Source: Leptolinea sp. UBA5203 (GTDB lineage: Bacteria; Chloroflexota; Anaerolineae; Anaerolineales; Anaerolineaceae). Taken from it: 35,391 nt of DNA. The notes under the pieces are model-generated. The model did no database searches and was not told the DNA's origin. It was given only the letters and a program-made list of their open reading frames with translations. The stretch spans positions 1 to 35,391 of the forward strand of contig DHVR01000053.1 in the NCBI GenBank assembly GCA_002412765.1, given 5' to 3'. Numbering within the stretch: the first letter of the stretch is position 1; every line of letters begins with the position of its first letter. Of the stretch, positions 1 to 8,500 are shown in pieces. A program made the translations under genes and the position numbers.

Positions 1-22
1 CCAACTTTTGGGGTGCAGTTCA
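1..22. mobile_element. Possible insertion sequence terminus at window edge
   Basis: The first 22 bases, read on the minus strand, begin TGAACTGCACCCC and continue AAAAGTTGG. This resembles the terminal inverted repeats of IS3-family elements, which start with TG and end with CA. The rest of the element would lie outside the window, so no transposase or partner repeat can be seen. The resemblance is from memory and is the only support. The decayed gene fragment that follows would fit a past insertion here. Confidence 0.35.
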
Positions 23-104
23 ATTGTCTGCAGCCGGTTTTTTGTTGGGGTGGCGGAGTGGATTGTATTATGCTTTCGTGAAAACTGCATTTCTTGAGTT
101 ACCC

Positions 105-194
105 TTAATCATTGGAAATCTTTTCTAATTCTTCTATATTTTTCAATTTGTAGTCAGTAGTACTACTCAAATGAGGATTTGGTAAACGAAAATT
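105..194 (-). pseudogene. 3'-end relic of a paralogue of the neighbouring zinc-ribbon gene
   Basis: This minus-strand frame runs from a stop at 192-197 to a stop codon at 105-107. It encodes a tail containing NPHLSSTTDYKLKNIEELEK. It aligns without gaps to the C-terminus of the next gene (NEHLRNSTEYYLKVKEELER), with matching spacing to the stop codon. The DNA also aligns, with many substitutions. No start codon, zinc ribbon or membrane segment is present, so only the last 25 or so codons of a former tandem duplicate remain. The probable insertion sequence end at 1-22 lies just beyond it and may mark where the locus was rearranged. Confidence 0.5.
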
Positions 195-209
195 TTATGC
201 AGAGTATGT

Positions 210-941
210 TTATTTATTTATAATCCTTTCGAGTTCTTCTTTAACTTTTAAATAATATTCAGTACTATTTCTTAAATGTTCATTTGCTATTTGAATTTTT
301 GATTGATCAAGTTCAGTAATTCCCTCTGAATAGTATTGAACAAATTGATTGCATTCATTAGATGAACTAACCAAATATTCATAAGCTAAAGCAAATCTTG
401 GAGGAACAGGTGTTATATCATCAAATGTTGTACAACTTAATTGAATATTATCCAGTAATTTCAACATATCAAAATGCCTGCTCTGTTCATAATATATGTT
501 TGGATTTTCTTCCTCAATGATATAAGATAAAAATTCTTTTAAGTGAACAGCACATACTTGCCCTTGATTCTCAACTTTTTTGACAAACCTTGCTTCTTCT
601 AAACTAAGCCCTGAGCTTTTACCTGGAGTGAGACGATTGAATCCACCGGTAAATAATGTGCCTGAGAATATTTGACGATCGATTGCTGAGATAAAAGAAT
701 AGATAATAAAAATGACTATAAAAACGGTTTTAATCCATTTCATTGGCGATGATGGTTGATTATTGTATTTATGCGTTTCTTCCTGCAGCAAGGCGGCATA
801 ATCAATTTCAGGATCGGGATTAATCGAATCTGTAATTTCCGTCTGAAATTCTTGGTCAGTCAAAGGGATGTCTTTCCCACAGAACCGACAAATCAGTTCA
901 TCCGTCTCAACAATTTCAGCGCAATTGGGGCATGTTTTCAT
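210..941 (-). CDS. Zinc-ribbon, single-pass membrane protein of unknown function
   Basis: The 243-residue product starts with a zinc ribbon made by two CxxC pairs (C4, C7, C18, C21). An acidic, polar linker follows, then one hydrophobic segment at about 69-87 that should be a transmembrane helix. The remaining 150 residues are polar and mostly helical in character and carry two well-separated cysteines. Proteins with an N-terminal zinc ribbon, one membrane helix and a soluble tail are common in bacteria, and their roles are mostly unknown. The ATG at 941 is chosen because the first CxxC follows it at once. No strong ribosome binding site is visible. A decayed partial copy of its 3' end lies directly downstream. 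AT-rich base use differs from the division cluster and suggests accessory DNA. Confidence 0.7.
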   Translation of the reverse strand: MKTCPNCAEIVETDELICRFCGKDIPLTDQEFQTEITDSINPDPEIDYAALLQEETHKYNNQPSSPMKWIKTVFIVIFIIYSFISAIDRQIFSGTLFTGGFNRLTPGKSSGLSLEEARFVKKVENQGQVCAVHLKEFLSYIIEEENPNIYYEQSRHFDMLKLLDNIQLSCTTFDDITPVPPRFALAYEYLVSSSNECNQFVQYYSEGITELDQSKIQIANEHLRNSTEYYLKVKEELERIINK

Positions 942-1037
942 AGAGAAATACTCAACTTTTACAATTACGCTTATGTTATCGCGCCGTCAAATTGCCACCT
1001 TTGCGATTCCCTTATCCAACTATTTTTCAAGCCGTAT

Positions 1038-1063
1038 GTAGGGTGCATTGCAATGCACCCTAC
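1038..1063. repeat. Perfect 26-bp palindrome (GGGTGC type)
   Basis: Bases 1038-1063 form a perfect palindrome with half-site GTAGGGTGCATTG. It sits in the 189-bp gap between the lipoprotein and zinc-ribbon genes. A related imperfect palindrome with the same GGGTGC/GCACCC core occurs at 4973-4998. Elements with this core are widespread in bacterial intergenic regions and look like REP- or MITE-type mobile palindromes. Transcribed, it would fold into a hairpin, but no run of T follows on either strand, so it is not a standard terminator. Confidence 0.65.
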
Positions 1064-1130
1064 CGCAAATTCGGATATTTGATTATTTAAAAAGCTTATA
1101 TCAGTATTGCATGATTTCTACGAAGATGAG

Positions 1131-1952
1131 CTATTCCAGAATCATCTTGTCAAAACTAAAGATGGTAAACTCATCCATCCAGAGCCCGCGTTTTGCGCCA
1201 ATCCAACTGACAAAGTAATAAGCTTTTGGGGTATCCGGCCAATTACGGACATACGACATTTGTTTTTCAGGCGAATCGGTTTCCCAAATTTTCAGAATGT
1301 AATTATCGTCCTTATCCAGGGCTATCATGCAGGAATACCATGTCCCCTGGATGAACTTAATTTCACCTGTAAAATTGAACGCCTTCTGATATGGGCCTTC
1401 AATGACATGGCCGTATAGGGTTTGGTTGTGCATCTGAGCGGCAAATGAATAATACCCTTCCGTTTTATGCTGGAAAAAATTGCCCTGCGCATCAATGTTG
1501 TCCAGACCCAGGGTAATATCATTGATGGTGCCGTCATATTGGAAGTTGAAAAAGACGCCTTCCCCAGGATTGATAACTTCTGCGCCATAGTAAATGATTC
1601 CCCCATTTGAGCGTGGAGTAAAACCGGCATTATTATTTTTTGTGACTCGTGGGACGATTTCATCATTAATACTTTTCCAGCCATCGGGAGCGATGCCCTG
1701 CATTTTAAAATCAAAATTGTCTCTAAAAACAATCTGAACATTCGTCAACGTCTGATCCAAAACATCCGGATAGACAATAGGGGTAGGGGAAGGCTCAAGG
1801 GTAGCCGTTGGTTCAGGTGTATCGGTTGGTACAGGGGTACTTGTTGGTGGAAGGGCTGTTGCGGTTGCAGTTGGGATGATCGGGGCAGGTTGACAGGCTG
1901 ATAAAATACAGGACAATCCTACGAGAACAATAAATATACCTCTGATTTTCAT
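1131..1952 (-). CDS. Secreted lipoprotein with Thr/Pro-rich linker and lectin-like C-terminal domain
   Basis: The 273-residue protein opens with a lipoprotein signal peptide: K2 and R4, a hydrophobic stretch, and the lipobox LSAC with the modified cysteine at C20. Residues about 24-58 form a low-complexity linker of T, P, A and S, typical of surface lipoproteins in Chloroflexota. The remaining 210 residues are rich in beta strand and aromatic residues. Their pattern resembles a concanavalin A-like or LamG-type sandwich, often used to bind glycans, but no decisive motif is present. AAAGGA lies about 10 bases before the ATG at 1952 and supports that start. The protein is expected on the outer face of the cytoplasmic membrane. 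Binding partner and function are unknown. The gene stands alone, with gaps on both sides. Confidence 0.75.
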   Translation of the reverse strand: MKIRGIFIVLVGLSCILSACQPAPIIPTATATALPPTSTPVPTDTPEPTATLEPSPTPIVYPDVLDQTLTNVQIVFRDNFDFKMQGIAPDGWKSINDEIVPRVTKNNNAGFTPRSNGGIIYYGAEVINPGEGVFFNFQYDGTINDITLGLDNIDAQGNFFQHKTEGYYSFAAQMHNQTLYGHVIEGPYQKAFNFTGEIKFIQGTWYSCMIALDKDDNYILKIWETDSPEKQMSYVRNWPDTPKAYYFVSWIGAKRGLWMDEFTIFSFDKMILE

Positions 1953-2256
1953 TTTACTATTTCCTTTAAATTCATATTTATTTTACAAAATAATAGTACC
2001 TAAGATCATTTTGGTAATCGGTTCGCCAACATTCAGCCTTTGGCCTCTTAGAAAGTTGGTCAAACTTATCAAAGCAAATGATAAATTTCCGTTTATTTAT
2101 AAAATTACTGCCAATGAATTATTTAAATCTGTTATTACGAAATGTTTCCCCCTTGATGGACTGTAAGGAGTATTTCATTCATTTTGGTTAACTGTATTAA
2201 AAATAGTCTAGCATGATTGTTTTTTTGCGATAAGCAAAAACAGGTTCCAATCTCAC
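1953..2256. other. AT-rich intergenic stretch without recognisable gene
   Basis: This gap of about 304 bases lies between the toroid-fold gene and the lipoprotein gene. It holds no open frame that resembles a protein. It includes the ribosome binding site of the lipoprotein gene and presumably its promoter, but I could not pick a convincing -35/-10 pair. A weak stem made of T and A runs lies at 2219-2242. Confidence 0.5.
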
Positions 2257-3267
2257 CTAACTCTTCACCAACACCCAGGCCGCTCGATAGGTAACCCAGG
2301 CGTTGGGCTGTTTCTTTTCCCCGAAATCCAGCCAGGTTTTTCCGGTATAGTCGTATTCCATCATCCAGCGGCCGTGGGCACCCTGCTTCTCTTGGATGAG
2401 TTTTAACACATTGGCTAACCTTGGGTCAGCTCCATAGCCCGTGCGGATCAGGGCTTCCACCACTTGCAAGAGATCCGTAACATAAAAGACCGGAAAACCA
2501 AATTTCCACCAGTTGCCACTGGGTTTTTCCGCCCAGCCGTTGGGGTAAGCCGCAGTGGCCGGGTCCACGCCGAGCAGAAAATCCGCCCCTTGCTGGATAG
2601 CCTGTTGGATCAGCGGGGTGCGTTTGGCTTCAGGAAGTTTCCCGAAGGCCAGCATGACTTTGCATGCGCCCCAGGCGCAGGGTTGCTTGTTGTTTGCCCC
2701 GCAGGCAAAATTGGGGCCGCATTTGCCGGCATAATAACGTAAAGCGGCTTTCTTATCGCCCAAGGCCCCCACACCTTCGCCGGTAACGCTGCGCGCCATC
2801 CAGTCAAAGGCCTGGTCCATGCGCGGATCGTAGAATCCCAAATCCAGCAGCGCGGAAAGCATGTTGCCTTGCAGGCAATCCGCTGTGCTGGAGGGACTTC
2901 CTGAGGTGCCAAGTTGACCCTGCTCACAAAACGCCTGATCCAGGTAGTATTTGCAGGCGGTATTGATTCTTTCATCTAGCGCAGCAGAGGCACCCAACTG
3001 CGCCAGCAGAATGAGTGACCATACCGTACTGCGGTATTTGGGGTTGTACCCTGAGCCAGGTTCCATCCACCAGCCATCCGGGTGCATTTGATCCAAAACC
3101 ACAGGGATGAGTCCGGTTTCGTGGGCTTCTTTTTGAGCCTGGATAAGCCCAGGATCGTTTGCTGGCAGGTTCAAAAGCTCCCTTAATGTAAGGGCGCGTA
3201 AGGCGGAGGATTCATTTTCCAATAACCAGGGTATGGTTTCAGCATTTATTATAGATTTCTGGTTCAT
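2257..3267 (-). CDS. Alpha/alpha-toroid (prenyltransferase/squalene cyclase-like fold) protein
   Basis: The 336-residue product is built of repeated helical units with aromatic and glycine turns such as DGWW, NGWAEKPSGNWW and HGRWMMEYDY. These resemble the QW-type repeats of terpenoid cyclase and prenyltransferase alpha-toroid folds. It has no signal peptide or membrane segment and is likely cytoplasmic. It lacks the DXDD acid motif of squalene-hopene cyclases, so cyclase activity is not supported. A cluster of cysteines in the middle (CGPNFACGANNKQPCAWGAC) could bind a metal or form disulfides. Proteins of this type are common in Chloroflexota and are often left as hypothetical. A frameshifted relic with similar features lies at 4589-4924, with the diguanylate cyclase gene between them. 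The substrate is unknown. Confidence 0.65.
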   Translation of the reverse strand: MNQKSIINAETIPWLLENESSALRALTLRELLNLPANDPGLIQAQKEAHETGLIPVVLDQMHPDGWWMEPGSGYNPKYRSTVWSLILLAQLGASAALDERINTACKYYLDQAFCEQGQLGTSGSPSSTADCLQGNMLSALLDLGFYDPRMDQAFDWMARSVTGEGVGALGDKKAALRYYAGKCGPNFACGANNKQPCAWGACKVMLAFGKLPEAKRTPLIQQAIQQGADFLLGVDPATAAYPNGWAEKPSGNWWKFGFPVFYVTDLLQVVEALIRTGYGADPRLANVLKLIQEKQGAHGRWMMEYDYTGKTWLDFGEKKQPNAWVTYRAAWVLVKS

Positions 3268-3333
3268 CTCTCATCAGTTCCTTGTTTACCCCAGGGAATT
3301 ATGAAGGCAGGTAAGAGTTTTTCATCTTGGAGT

Positions 3334-4290
3334 CTAATTCGGATTATTCAAATTTTCATTTAATGCTGACCCCTCAGGAATTTGCGGGAAGGTATAGAAT
3401 CGGAAGGTGTTTCCCTCGGTTTTTGCCTGATACATGGCGCAGTCAGCGGCTTTGATCAACCCGGAAGCATCCTTGCTGTCCTGGGGATACAAGCTGATCC
3501 CTATGGAGGCACCAAGTTTTGCTTTCAGAGAAAGGCTGTTCATGATGATGATCAGCTCAGTCAATATTCTCATAGCAACCACGGCGGGTTCTTCATGATT
3601 TTGGATGTTTTCAATTAAGAGGACAAACTCATCCCCGCCGATCCGTCCAACCGTATCCGATTCGCGGAGGATAGATTTTATGGATAATGCAATTTTTTTC
3701 AAAATCTGGTCGCCGGTATCATGTCCCAGTTGATCATTGATGACTTTAAAATGATCCAGATCAATGAATAAAACGGCAAACACACAATTCTGACGTTTGG
3801 CCCGGCAAATGGCGTGCTCCAGGCGGTTGAAGAATAAATAGCGGTTGGGCAGGGAGGTTAAAATATCGTGGGTGGCGATATGCTGCAAATCCAGCTCGGT
3901 GCGTTTTAATTCATTAATTTCACGCGTGATCCCAAGCATGCCAATGATTTCGCCTGTTTCATTTCGTAAAGGCAGCTTGGTGGTGGAAGTCCAATTAATT
4001 TCCCCGTTGTCAAGGGTATGGTTTTCCACCAGCCCAATCAAGGGTTGTCCGGACTCCATCAGATGCAAATCATCGATGGCTGTTTTTTCACCAAAATCTT
4101 CTGAAAACAAAGTTCTATCCGTTTGGCCGATCAGTTTTGCGGGATCACTGAAACCGCAGTCTTGTGCCATTTTCTTACTAGCACGTACGATGCGGCATTG
4201 CCGGTCTTTGATGTAGATGCTATCCGCCACATTGTTCATGATGGCATTCAGCAACCAGGTGTCATCCATGTGCCATAATTCTTCTTTCAT
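3334..4290 (-). CDS. PAS-GGDEF diguanylate cyclase
   Basis: The product makes cyclic di-GMP from two GTP. An N-terminal PAS sensor domain spans about residues 10-125 (from NNVADSIYIKDR to GMLGITREI). A GGDEF domain follows from about 135 to 300, beginning HDILTSLPNR. The catalytic GGDEF is intact at 218-222. An RxxD inhibitory site (RESD, 209-212) sits exactly five residues before it, so product feedback inhibition is likely. No membrane segment is seen, so this is a cytoplasmic sensor. An upstream ATG at 4374 is in frame, but I prefer the ATG at 4290. It has AAGGAAG about six bases upstream, and the added 28 residues do not resemble the family. The enzyme is 318 residues long with this start. 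It stands alone with its own promoter. The PAS ligand is unknown. Confidence 0.93.
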   Translation of the reverse strand: MKEELWHMDDTWLLNAIMNNVADSIYIKDRQCRIVRASKKMAQDCGFSDPAKLIGQTDRTLFSEDFGEKTAIDDLHLMESGQPLIGLVENHTLDNGEINWTSTTKLPLRNETGEIIGMLGITREINELKRTELDLQHIATHDILTSLPNRYLFFNRLEHAICRAKRQNCVFAVLFIDLDHFKVINDQLGHDTGDQILKKIALSIKSILRESDTVGRIGGDEFVLLIENIQNHEEPAVVAMRILTELIIIMNSLSLKAKLGASIGISLYPQDSKDASGLIKAADCAMYQAKTEGNTFRFYTFPQIPEGSALNENLNNPN

Positions 4291-4419
4291 CAGGGCTTCC
4301 TTGGTGGGTATCCGATAGCCACCCGCTAGTATGAAGATTTGTAGATTTAAAAAATTTGTTACTAATACATACACGGATAAGGGGAATATGGTATCGAAAA
4401 TTCATAAAATACATATTAT

Positions 4420-4451
4420 ATTATATACGCAAAATAATTTTTGCCTGACAA
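4420..4451 (-). promoter_or_regulatory. Probable sigma-70-type promoter of the diguanylate cyclase gene
   Basis: On the minus strand TTGTCA (4446-4451) is followed after 18 bases by TATATA (4422-4427). The overlapping hexamer TATAAT (4420-4425) gives a 20-base spacer. Transcription would start near 4413, about 120 bases before the chosen start codon. The surrounding AT-richness makes chance matches possible. Confidence 0.5.
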
Positions 4452-4588
4452 AGTTTGGTACTTAAAATAATAAATATTGCGTAAATTATACAGAATGGGA
4501 ACCATTACGTTTACCAATTCAGGAAGAGTGGTTTTACAGAGGGAAGTAGGCTGTGGGGTTTGCGATAATTGTATGCGTTTACTGAACT

Positions 4589-4924
4589 TTAGTTTATTTT
4601 GATATACAGCCTTTTGAAAATCCGGCAAACGGCCAGGGTGATCCAGGCCCTGGTGCTGGCGATTTTAAGATTATCTTTTACCGGTTTGCCGGCATAATTG
4701 AGATTCCAAAAGCCATCTTCTTGTTGGTTCTCCAATAACCAGGAAGCAACCATCTTAATTTGTCCATCCTGTGCGGACAGGCTCCACAGGCGACTGACAG
4801 GCTCCCAGCTTCTTCCAGCAGGCCACGACGGGTAAAATGGTGCAGCGCTTCATCCGGGGCAGTGAGCAGTCCGGGTATTGGATTGATCTTGAAGTGTCTT
4901 ATCCAGGAGTCCATTTGGATCCAT
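4589..4924 (-). pseudogene. Frameshifted C-terminal relic of a toroid-fold protein
   Basis: Two minus-strand frames together resemble the C-terminal part of an alpha/alpha-toroid protein. The upstream frame (about 4914 to 4795) reads INPIPGLLTAPDEALHHFTR. After about 4795 the homologous reading continues in another frame with ASWLLENQQEDGFWNLNYAG and then IASTRAWITLAVCRIFKRLY, stopping at 4589. The QEDGFW and ASTRAWITL pieces parallel the repeat and C-terminal style of the intact gene at 2257-3267. The shift of frame, the missing N-terminal half and the lack of a start with a ribosome binding site mark it as broken. The exact position of the frameshift is uncertain. Confidence 0.6.
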
Positions 4925-4972
4925 AATTAATAGAGAAGAATCAGTGAAATTTTATCCTCATTTATGTCAAAT

Positions 4973-4998
4973 GCAGGGTGCGTTGGATTGCACCCTGC
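4973..4998. repeat. Inverted repeat (GGGTGC type), second copy
   Basis: The arms GCAGGGTGC (4973-4981) and GCACCCTGC (4990-4998) are perfectly complementary around an 8-base loop. The core matches the palindrome at 1038-1063. It lies in the gap between the 98-residue gene and the toroid relic. No T run follows, so a mobile palindromic repeat is a better explanation than a terminator. Confidence 0.6.
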
Positions 4999-5044
4999 GA
5001 TGGTTGGCAGATAATTCAAAAATTTTGATAGAACGTTTATGTTG

Positions 5045-5341
5045 TTACTCAACCAGGGCTTGTATCAAAGCTTCCAATAAACCATCGACTGCGGCTTTTT
5101 CAGCGTCGCTGGCAGAGTCTCCACTGGTCAAGCAAGCTACATGCACTTTGGTTTCTTTACCCATCACAAAGGAAACATTGAATGTGATTGTGACACCATC
5201 GATTTCTTTGCTGGCTTGAATCAGGTTGGCAAAATCACGGGTGCGTACAATTTTAAATCCCTGGGTGGGGATGGTTTTCAAGGCAATTTGATAACTATCC
5301 GTGGCTGATTTTGTGGTGGTGGATTGATTATTATAGGACAT
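5045..5341 (-). CDS. Small cytoplasmic protein of unknown function (98 residues)
   Basis: I do not recognise this family. The 98-residue product has a polar serine/threonine-rich N-terminus and a helix-like segment. Alternating hydrophobic strands follow (GFKIVRTRDF, VTITFNVSFVMG, KVHVACLTSG), then an alanine-rich C-terminal helix. This suggests a small alpha/beta fold. It has no signal peptide and no membrane helix. An in-frame ATG 42 bases upstream exists. The ATG at 5341 is preferred because AGGAAG stands six to seven bases before it. The gene follows the cyclic glucan synthase-like gene by 191 bases on the same strand, so linked expression is possible but not shown. Confidence 0.65.
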   Translation of the reverse strand: MSYNNQSTTTKSATDSYQIALKTIPTQGFKIVRTRDFANLIQASKEIDGVTITFNVSFVMGKETKVHVACLTSGDSASDAEKAAVDGLLEALIQALVE

Positions 5342-5532
5342 TTCGTCTTCCTCATTATTCTTAAGTTGGTTCAATTGTATCAAAAGACGTCATAATAAAT
5401 GGGATTTGAAAAATTTGATCGTAGATGATGAACCCAAGCAAGAACCTGATGGGTGGCAAAATATCAATCCATACCGGCTATTTTTCGTTACCCATCAATA
5501 TCGAACTTCAGCAAGCCGAGATATTGCCATTC

Positions 5533-8500
5533 TTACTCACTGCCCATCCTGAAAATGACGGTATGGATTTTGCCATCCTCCATCCAGGGAATCACCTGGC
5601 TGCGGATTTTTTGCCCGTCCATGCTTACCGCAGCAATACCACTGTTCACCTGAAGCGGGTTGCGGATGGTGACGTCGTACCTGCCTTTTGGCAGGCGCAT
5701 GGTAAGCTGGAATTCTTCCCAGTCAGCCGGGATGGATGGATCCAAGGTGAAGCCGTCTTTTTGCAGTTGCAGCCCCAGAATGCGTTCAATTCCTAAACGG
5801 TACATCCAACTGGCAGAGCCGGTGTACCAGGTCCATCCGCCGCGCCCTACCAAGGCGGGTGCATTATAAATATCCGCTGCCACGACGTAAGGTTCCACGG
5901 CGTACAGTCTGGCTTTCTGTTCGCTGTCGCTGTGGAGGATGGGGTTTGTGAGTTGGAAGAGTTTAAAGGCCAATTCCGCCTGGCCGGCTTCCGCAAAGGC
6001 CCAGATAGTCCACATGGCGGCGTGGGTGTACTGACCTCCGTTTTCGCGGATACCAGGTCGATAGCCTTTGACATATCCAGGGTCCAGCTTGGATTTATCC
6101 AATGGGGGAGTGAAAAGCAGAATCAATTGGTCACTTTCCAGAACCAAATACTCCTTCACCGATTCCAGTGCCGTCTTTACTTTGGGGTCATCTTTCAGCC
6201 CAGCAAAGACCCCCCAGGATTGAGCAATCGCATCTATCTTGCATTCCGCATTTGACGCTGAACCCAACGGTGTGCCGTCATCAAAAAAGGCACGCACGAA
6301 CCATTTTCCATCCCAGGCCTGTGTAAGAATGTTATGAATATAGGTGTCCCTGATCTGGTTTAATTCATTCGCTAAAATGGGCTTATGCTGCCTGGTACAA
6401 AAAACAGCAAATCGTTCGGCTACCACTGCCAGAAACCATCCCAGCCATACGCTTTCTCCCTGACCCTGGGAACCGATACGGCTGAACCCGTCGTTCCAAT
6501 CATGGCTTCCGATGAAGGGCAATCCATGTCTGCCTTCCGTGGCGCTGCGCCGAATAGCCCGCAGGCAATGCTCCATGATGCTGTACTGCATATTTTCCTG
6601 CGGATAAAGGTCATAGCGGTCATGCTCATTATTTTTTAATTCCGGGGCTTCCAAAAAGGGAATCCGTTCATCCAGAATACTTTCGTCGCCTGTTTGCTGG
6701 ATGTATTCCGCCACAACATAGGGCAGCCAAACCATGTCATCGGAGCAGCGAGTACGAACCCCGCGATTTCCAGGAGGATGCCACCAGTGCAAAACATCGC
6801 CTTCTATGAATTGGTGTTTTGCCGCCTCTAAAATGAAGTCCCTGGTCCATTCCGGATGGGAAGGTAAGTAGGCTAGCGAATCCTGTAATTGATCGCGGAA
6901 GCCAAACGCGCCACTGGACTGATAAAATGCAGACCTGCCAAAAAAACGACAGGATGCGGATTGGTACAAAAGCCATTGATTCAGCAGCAGGTCAAAGGAT
7001 GGTTCGGGGGTTTTTACTTGAATGGAAGTAGTTACTCCCGACCAGAAGCGGGTACTGCGTGAGAAAGCTGCCTCAACTTGTTCGATCTTTTGATACTTAT
7101 GTACCAGCCGTTTGGCGTCTTGTTCATCTTTGCCCTGCCCCAGCAGGTAGGTAATTTCCTTTTCTTCGCCAGGTGAAAGCCAGATGATATGGTTCATGGC
7201 TGCACAGGGATCATGGGCGGAGGAAATGTTTCCGGATAGCGCCACGCGTGAAAAAGCGGCTGGAGATCGGTAACTACCATTTCGTCCGATAAACTCAGCA
7301 CGGTTGGTGGTGATTCCCTGAGGATCGCGCGTGGCAGCCAGAAAGGATACATTTTGAGAAAAGTCGGGGTTGAATCGGTTGCGTGCAAAAATGGCTGACA
7401 AATAGGTGTCAAAATTTTGTTGGATGAAAAACTGGTTTTGATTTTTTATCGCTCCCAATACCCATTCGGCATAATAAGTTGTGGAGATGCGACTGATGCG
7501 ATCCCGCATGTTTTTAATTCTCAAGCGGATGAATTTTACCGGATCAGACTTGTCGGTAAACAGGGTCAACTCAGACAGAATTCCGTGACTGCAGTGTCGA
7601 AAGATGGAATATCCCATGCCATGGATGACATGATAGGGTTGGTCGGTTCCGGAGGGTAATAAAGTGGGCGACCAGAATTGTCCGGTTTCCTCATCACGTA
7701 GATAAAGAGCCTCACCTGGTTGATCTTGAATAGGATCATTGCTCCAGGTGGTCAGGCGATTCTCCCCACTGTTCCCAGCCCAGGACCAGCCAATGCCGCT
7801 TTCCGAGACAATGAAACCGAAATCCGGATTGCTGATGACATTGATCCAAGGGGCTGGCGAAATATGGTTTGAATCCAGATGGATATGGTATTCATTCCCG
7901 GCTTCGGAAAAACCACCCAGGTGATTTTGGAACTGAAGATTTTTCTCCGGGGTTAACAAGGTATTGCCCAGGGTCTCCGGAATTTTGGGTAGAGCTGCAT
8001 GAAATTGGGGAAGATATTCAACCGGTTTCCATTTGTTATTAAGCAGATCGAAGATTTCTTCATCCCCAGGGGTAAAGATGCAGTTGGCACTTGTTTCCAG
8101 AGCGATAAGAGAATCCATGGGGAGTTGGTCCGCTCTCAAGATGTAGATGCCGCCTTTCAGTCCCAACCAGGGTGATGCGCCAAGTTTGGAAATTAAGCGC
8201 TGTAATAAGGTGTTCAATTCCTGGTCATACGTTGAATCTTTTTCATTCAACAATACCAGATCAATTTTTATATTTCTACATCGCCAAAAAATGTATCCTT
8301 TCAGAATTCTGGATAGTTGGTTGATCTGATCCAATTTATTAATTTTTATCAAACAAATTGGATGGTCCCCCGAAATTCCATAAGGCCAAAGGCCGGGTTG
8401 TCCTTTCGTATTTCGCTGTAGTGTCTCCTTTGTTGGCCTCATTTTGTTCGTTGGAAGCAGAATCAAAGATAAAAGTTTGTCGAAAAGTTCAAGATCGCCG

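Noticed and set aside
2219..2242. Stem of T and A runs after the toroid-fold gene as a terminator
   Set aside because: The stem is mostly A-T and no T tract follows on the minus strand, so it is too weak to call.
4291..4374. N-terminal extension of the diguanylate cyclase by 28 residues
   Set aside because: No ribosome binding site precedes the upstream ATG, while a good one precedes the ATG at 4290.
4416..4628. Minus-strand open frame of 70 codons upstream of the diguanylate cyclase
   Set aside because: It overlaps the toroid relic and the promoter, has no ribosome binding site and reads as random AT-rich composition.
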